Virus record (IMG/VR): IMGVR_UViG_3300005253_001119
Coordinates: 1-50,421 of that record
Source of the DNA: a virus
Strand: one strand, 5' to 3'
DNA length: 50,421 nucleotides
The position numbers and the translations under genes were made by a program. The notes below the pieces were generated by a model, which saw nothing but the letters and a program-made list of their open reading frames with translations, had not been told where the DNA came from and did no database searches. Every line of letters begins with the position of its first letter. Position 1 is the stretch's first letter. Below are positions 49,737 to 50,421 of the stretch, in pieces.

Positions 49737-50312
49737 ATGAGTTTACATGACTGTTCCAAATTCACGAAAGCAAGAAAAGATGATTATTGGTCCCGCATTT
49801 CTTATGGTAAAGTAATAGAACATAACACAGAACACTTAGTAATTCGCAATGATGATGGATATGAGTGGACTATTGGTTATGATGTTGTAGAACAAGAGTT
49901 AAGTTTTCATAATCAATTTGAAGAAGAAGTAGCATTGACTTGGACTGAATTAAAGGATAAATTCAAAGAAAGTACTAGAAGAATTATGACCGTTAATTTC
50001 AATAAGAAGATAGATAAGAAAGAATACATTGAGAAAATAGTTAATCTATATCCAAATAAAAATGGCAAGTTGAAATCCAAAGTGCAATATGAATTAGATA
50101 TAAAAGATGCTACTAAATCATTATTAACAGGTACAGAAAGAACAATGATTGGAAGGCATTTTGGTACATATAAATCAGAACGTATAGTATTTATAGATAT
50201 GGAATTAGAGAATGATGATAGCAAAGATTATGACACCAGAATTAGGTTAGTGGATCCGAGAACATTGAACTGGATAGTCGTAGATGGTGTAAAATATATT
50301 CTGAAGAAATAA
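49737..50312 (+). CDS. Hypothetical protein, SH3-like N-terminus
   Basis: A 191-residue protein not recognised by family. Residues ~15-55 ('DDYWSRISYGKVIEHNTEHL', 'VIRNDDGYEWTIGYDVVEQE') look like a small SH3-type barrel, and the C-terminal part ('RTMIGRHFGTYKSERIVFID', 'VDPRTLNWIVVDGVKYILK') is beta-rich. AAGGAG stands about 18 bases before ATG 49737, much farther than normal; the frame stays open upstream but offers no standard start nearer to it. Function unknown; possible nucleic-acid or protein binding. Confidence 0.5.
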   Translation: MSLHDCSKFTKARKDDYWSRISYGKVIEHNTEHLVIRNDDGYEWTIGYDVVEQELSFHNQFEEEVALTWTELKDKFKESTRRIMTVNFNKKIDKKEYIEKIVNLYPNKNGKLKSKVQYELDIKDATKSLLTGTERTMIGRHFGTYKSERIVFIDMELENDDSKDYDTRIRLVDPRTLNWIVVDGVKYILKK

Positions 50313-50331
50313 GTGCTTTGCTTGTGAATGA

Positions 50332-50421
50332 AAAAGGGAGAATATACTAGAACATAATCTAGATAAGCCAATTCATATTAAGAAGAGCATCTCACCTATG
50401 AGATTGAAATATATTCAATGG
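50332..50421 (+). CDS. Possible start of a further gene (runs off the right edge)
   Basis: A frame is open from 50332 to the window end and reads LEHNLDKPIHIKKSISPMRL from 50347. AGGGAG (50335-50340) precedes it, but the codons at the right distance are ATA (50344) and CTA (50347), not standard starts; the first ATG is at 50398. The sequence looks protein-like, but its start and product cannot be settled here. Confidence 0.35.

Overview
This is a contiguous stretch of a large, AT-rich tailed-phage genome, and every gene I can support lies on the + strand. The gene order is that of a long-tailed siphovirus late region: capsid maturation protease and scaffold, HK97-fold major capsid protein, decoration or fibre proteins, head-tail connectors, tail terminator and tube protein, a tail-assembly chaperone with a -1 frameshift, a 3355-residue tape measure protein, then distal tail and adhesin proteins. 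No sheath, baseplate wedge or contractile gene is visible. By the usual proportionality of tape measure to tail length (about 0.15 nm per residue) the tail would be roughly 500 nm long. Shine-Dalgarno sites are often strong (AAGGAGG type), TTG and GTG starts are used, and promoters fit a housekeeping sigma-70 pattern. The host cannot be named from the sequence.

Layout. 1-6.6 kb: protease (cut by the left edge), scaffold, capsid, two small head proteins, two decoration or fibre proteins. 6.7-13.8 kb: a glycosylation block with a Maf/DUF115-type protein, methyltransferase, CMP-nonulosonate synthetase (NeuA type), alkaline-phosphatase/sulfatase-fold enzyme, B12-type radical SAM enzyme, HAD phosphatase, a small zinc-ribbon ORF and a NeuB-type synthase. 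13.8-19.4 kb: two coiled-coil structural proteins, connectors, a small membrane protein, tail terminator and tail tube. 19.5-23.1 kb: a second glycosylation block with a GT4 glycosyltransferase, a beta-propeller-like protein, a GT2 glycosyltransferase and a NanE-type ManNAc-6-P epimerase. 23.2-34.2 kb: tail chaperone pair and tape measure. 34.2-37.4 kb: about 0.9 kb of non-coding DNA built from a repeated ~130-bp unit, then a winged-helix-like gene, HNH endonuclease, an unusual tRNA-Tyr and a GIY-YIG endonuclease. 37.5-50.4 kb: two related distal-tail (Dit-like) proteins, a Kelch-type propeller, LamG-type tail proteins, two ParB-like proteins, a RusA-type resolvase, two more copies of the winged-helix-like gene, and small unknowns.

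How it may work together. NanE, NeuB, the HAD phosphatase and NeuA together make an almost complete route from GlcNAc-6-P to a CMP-activated nonulosonic (sialic-type) acid. The Maf-like protein is of the family that puts such sugars on flagellin Ser/Thr, and the two glycosyltransferases could extend or add sugars. The enzymes are embedded in the structural operon beside Ser/Thr-rich repetitive virion proteins, so I infer a phage-encoded system that glycosylates its own particle. A second theme is small mobile-looking sequence: a 24-nt GC-rich element at three sites in both orientations, a related 38-nt insertion in the tRNA-Tyr variable arm, and a perfect 31-bp inverted repeat between two sugar genes. 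A third theme is that several accessory genes in the tail region carry their own sigma-70 promoters, two of which lie so close to the ATG that a leaderless mRNA is predicted.
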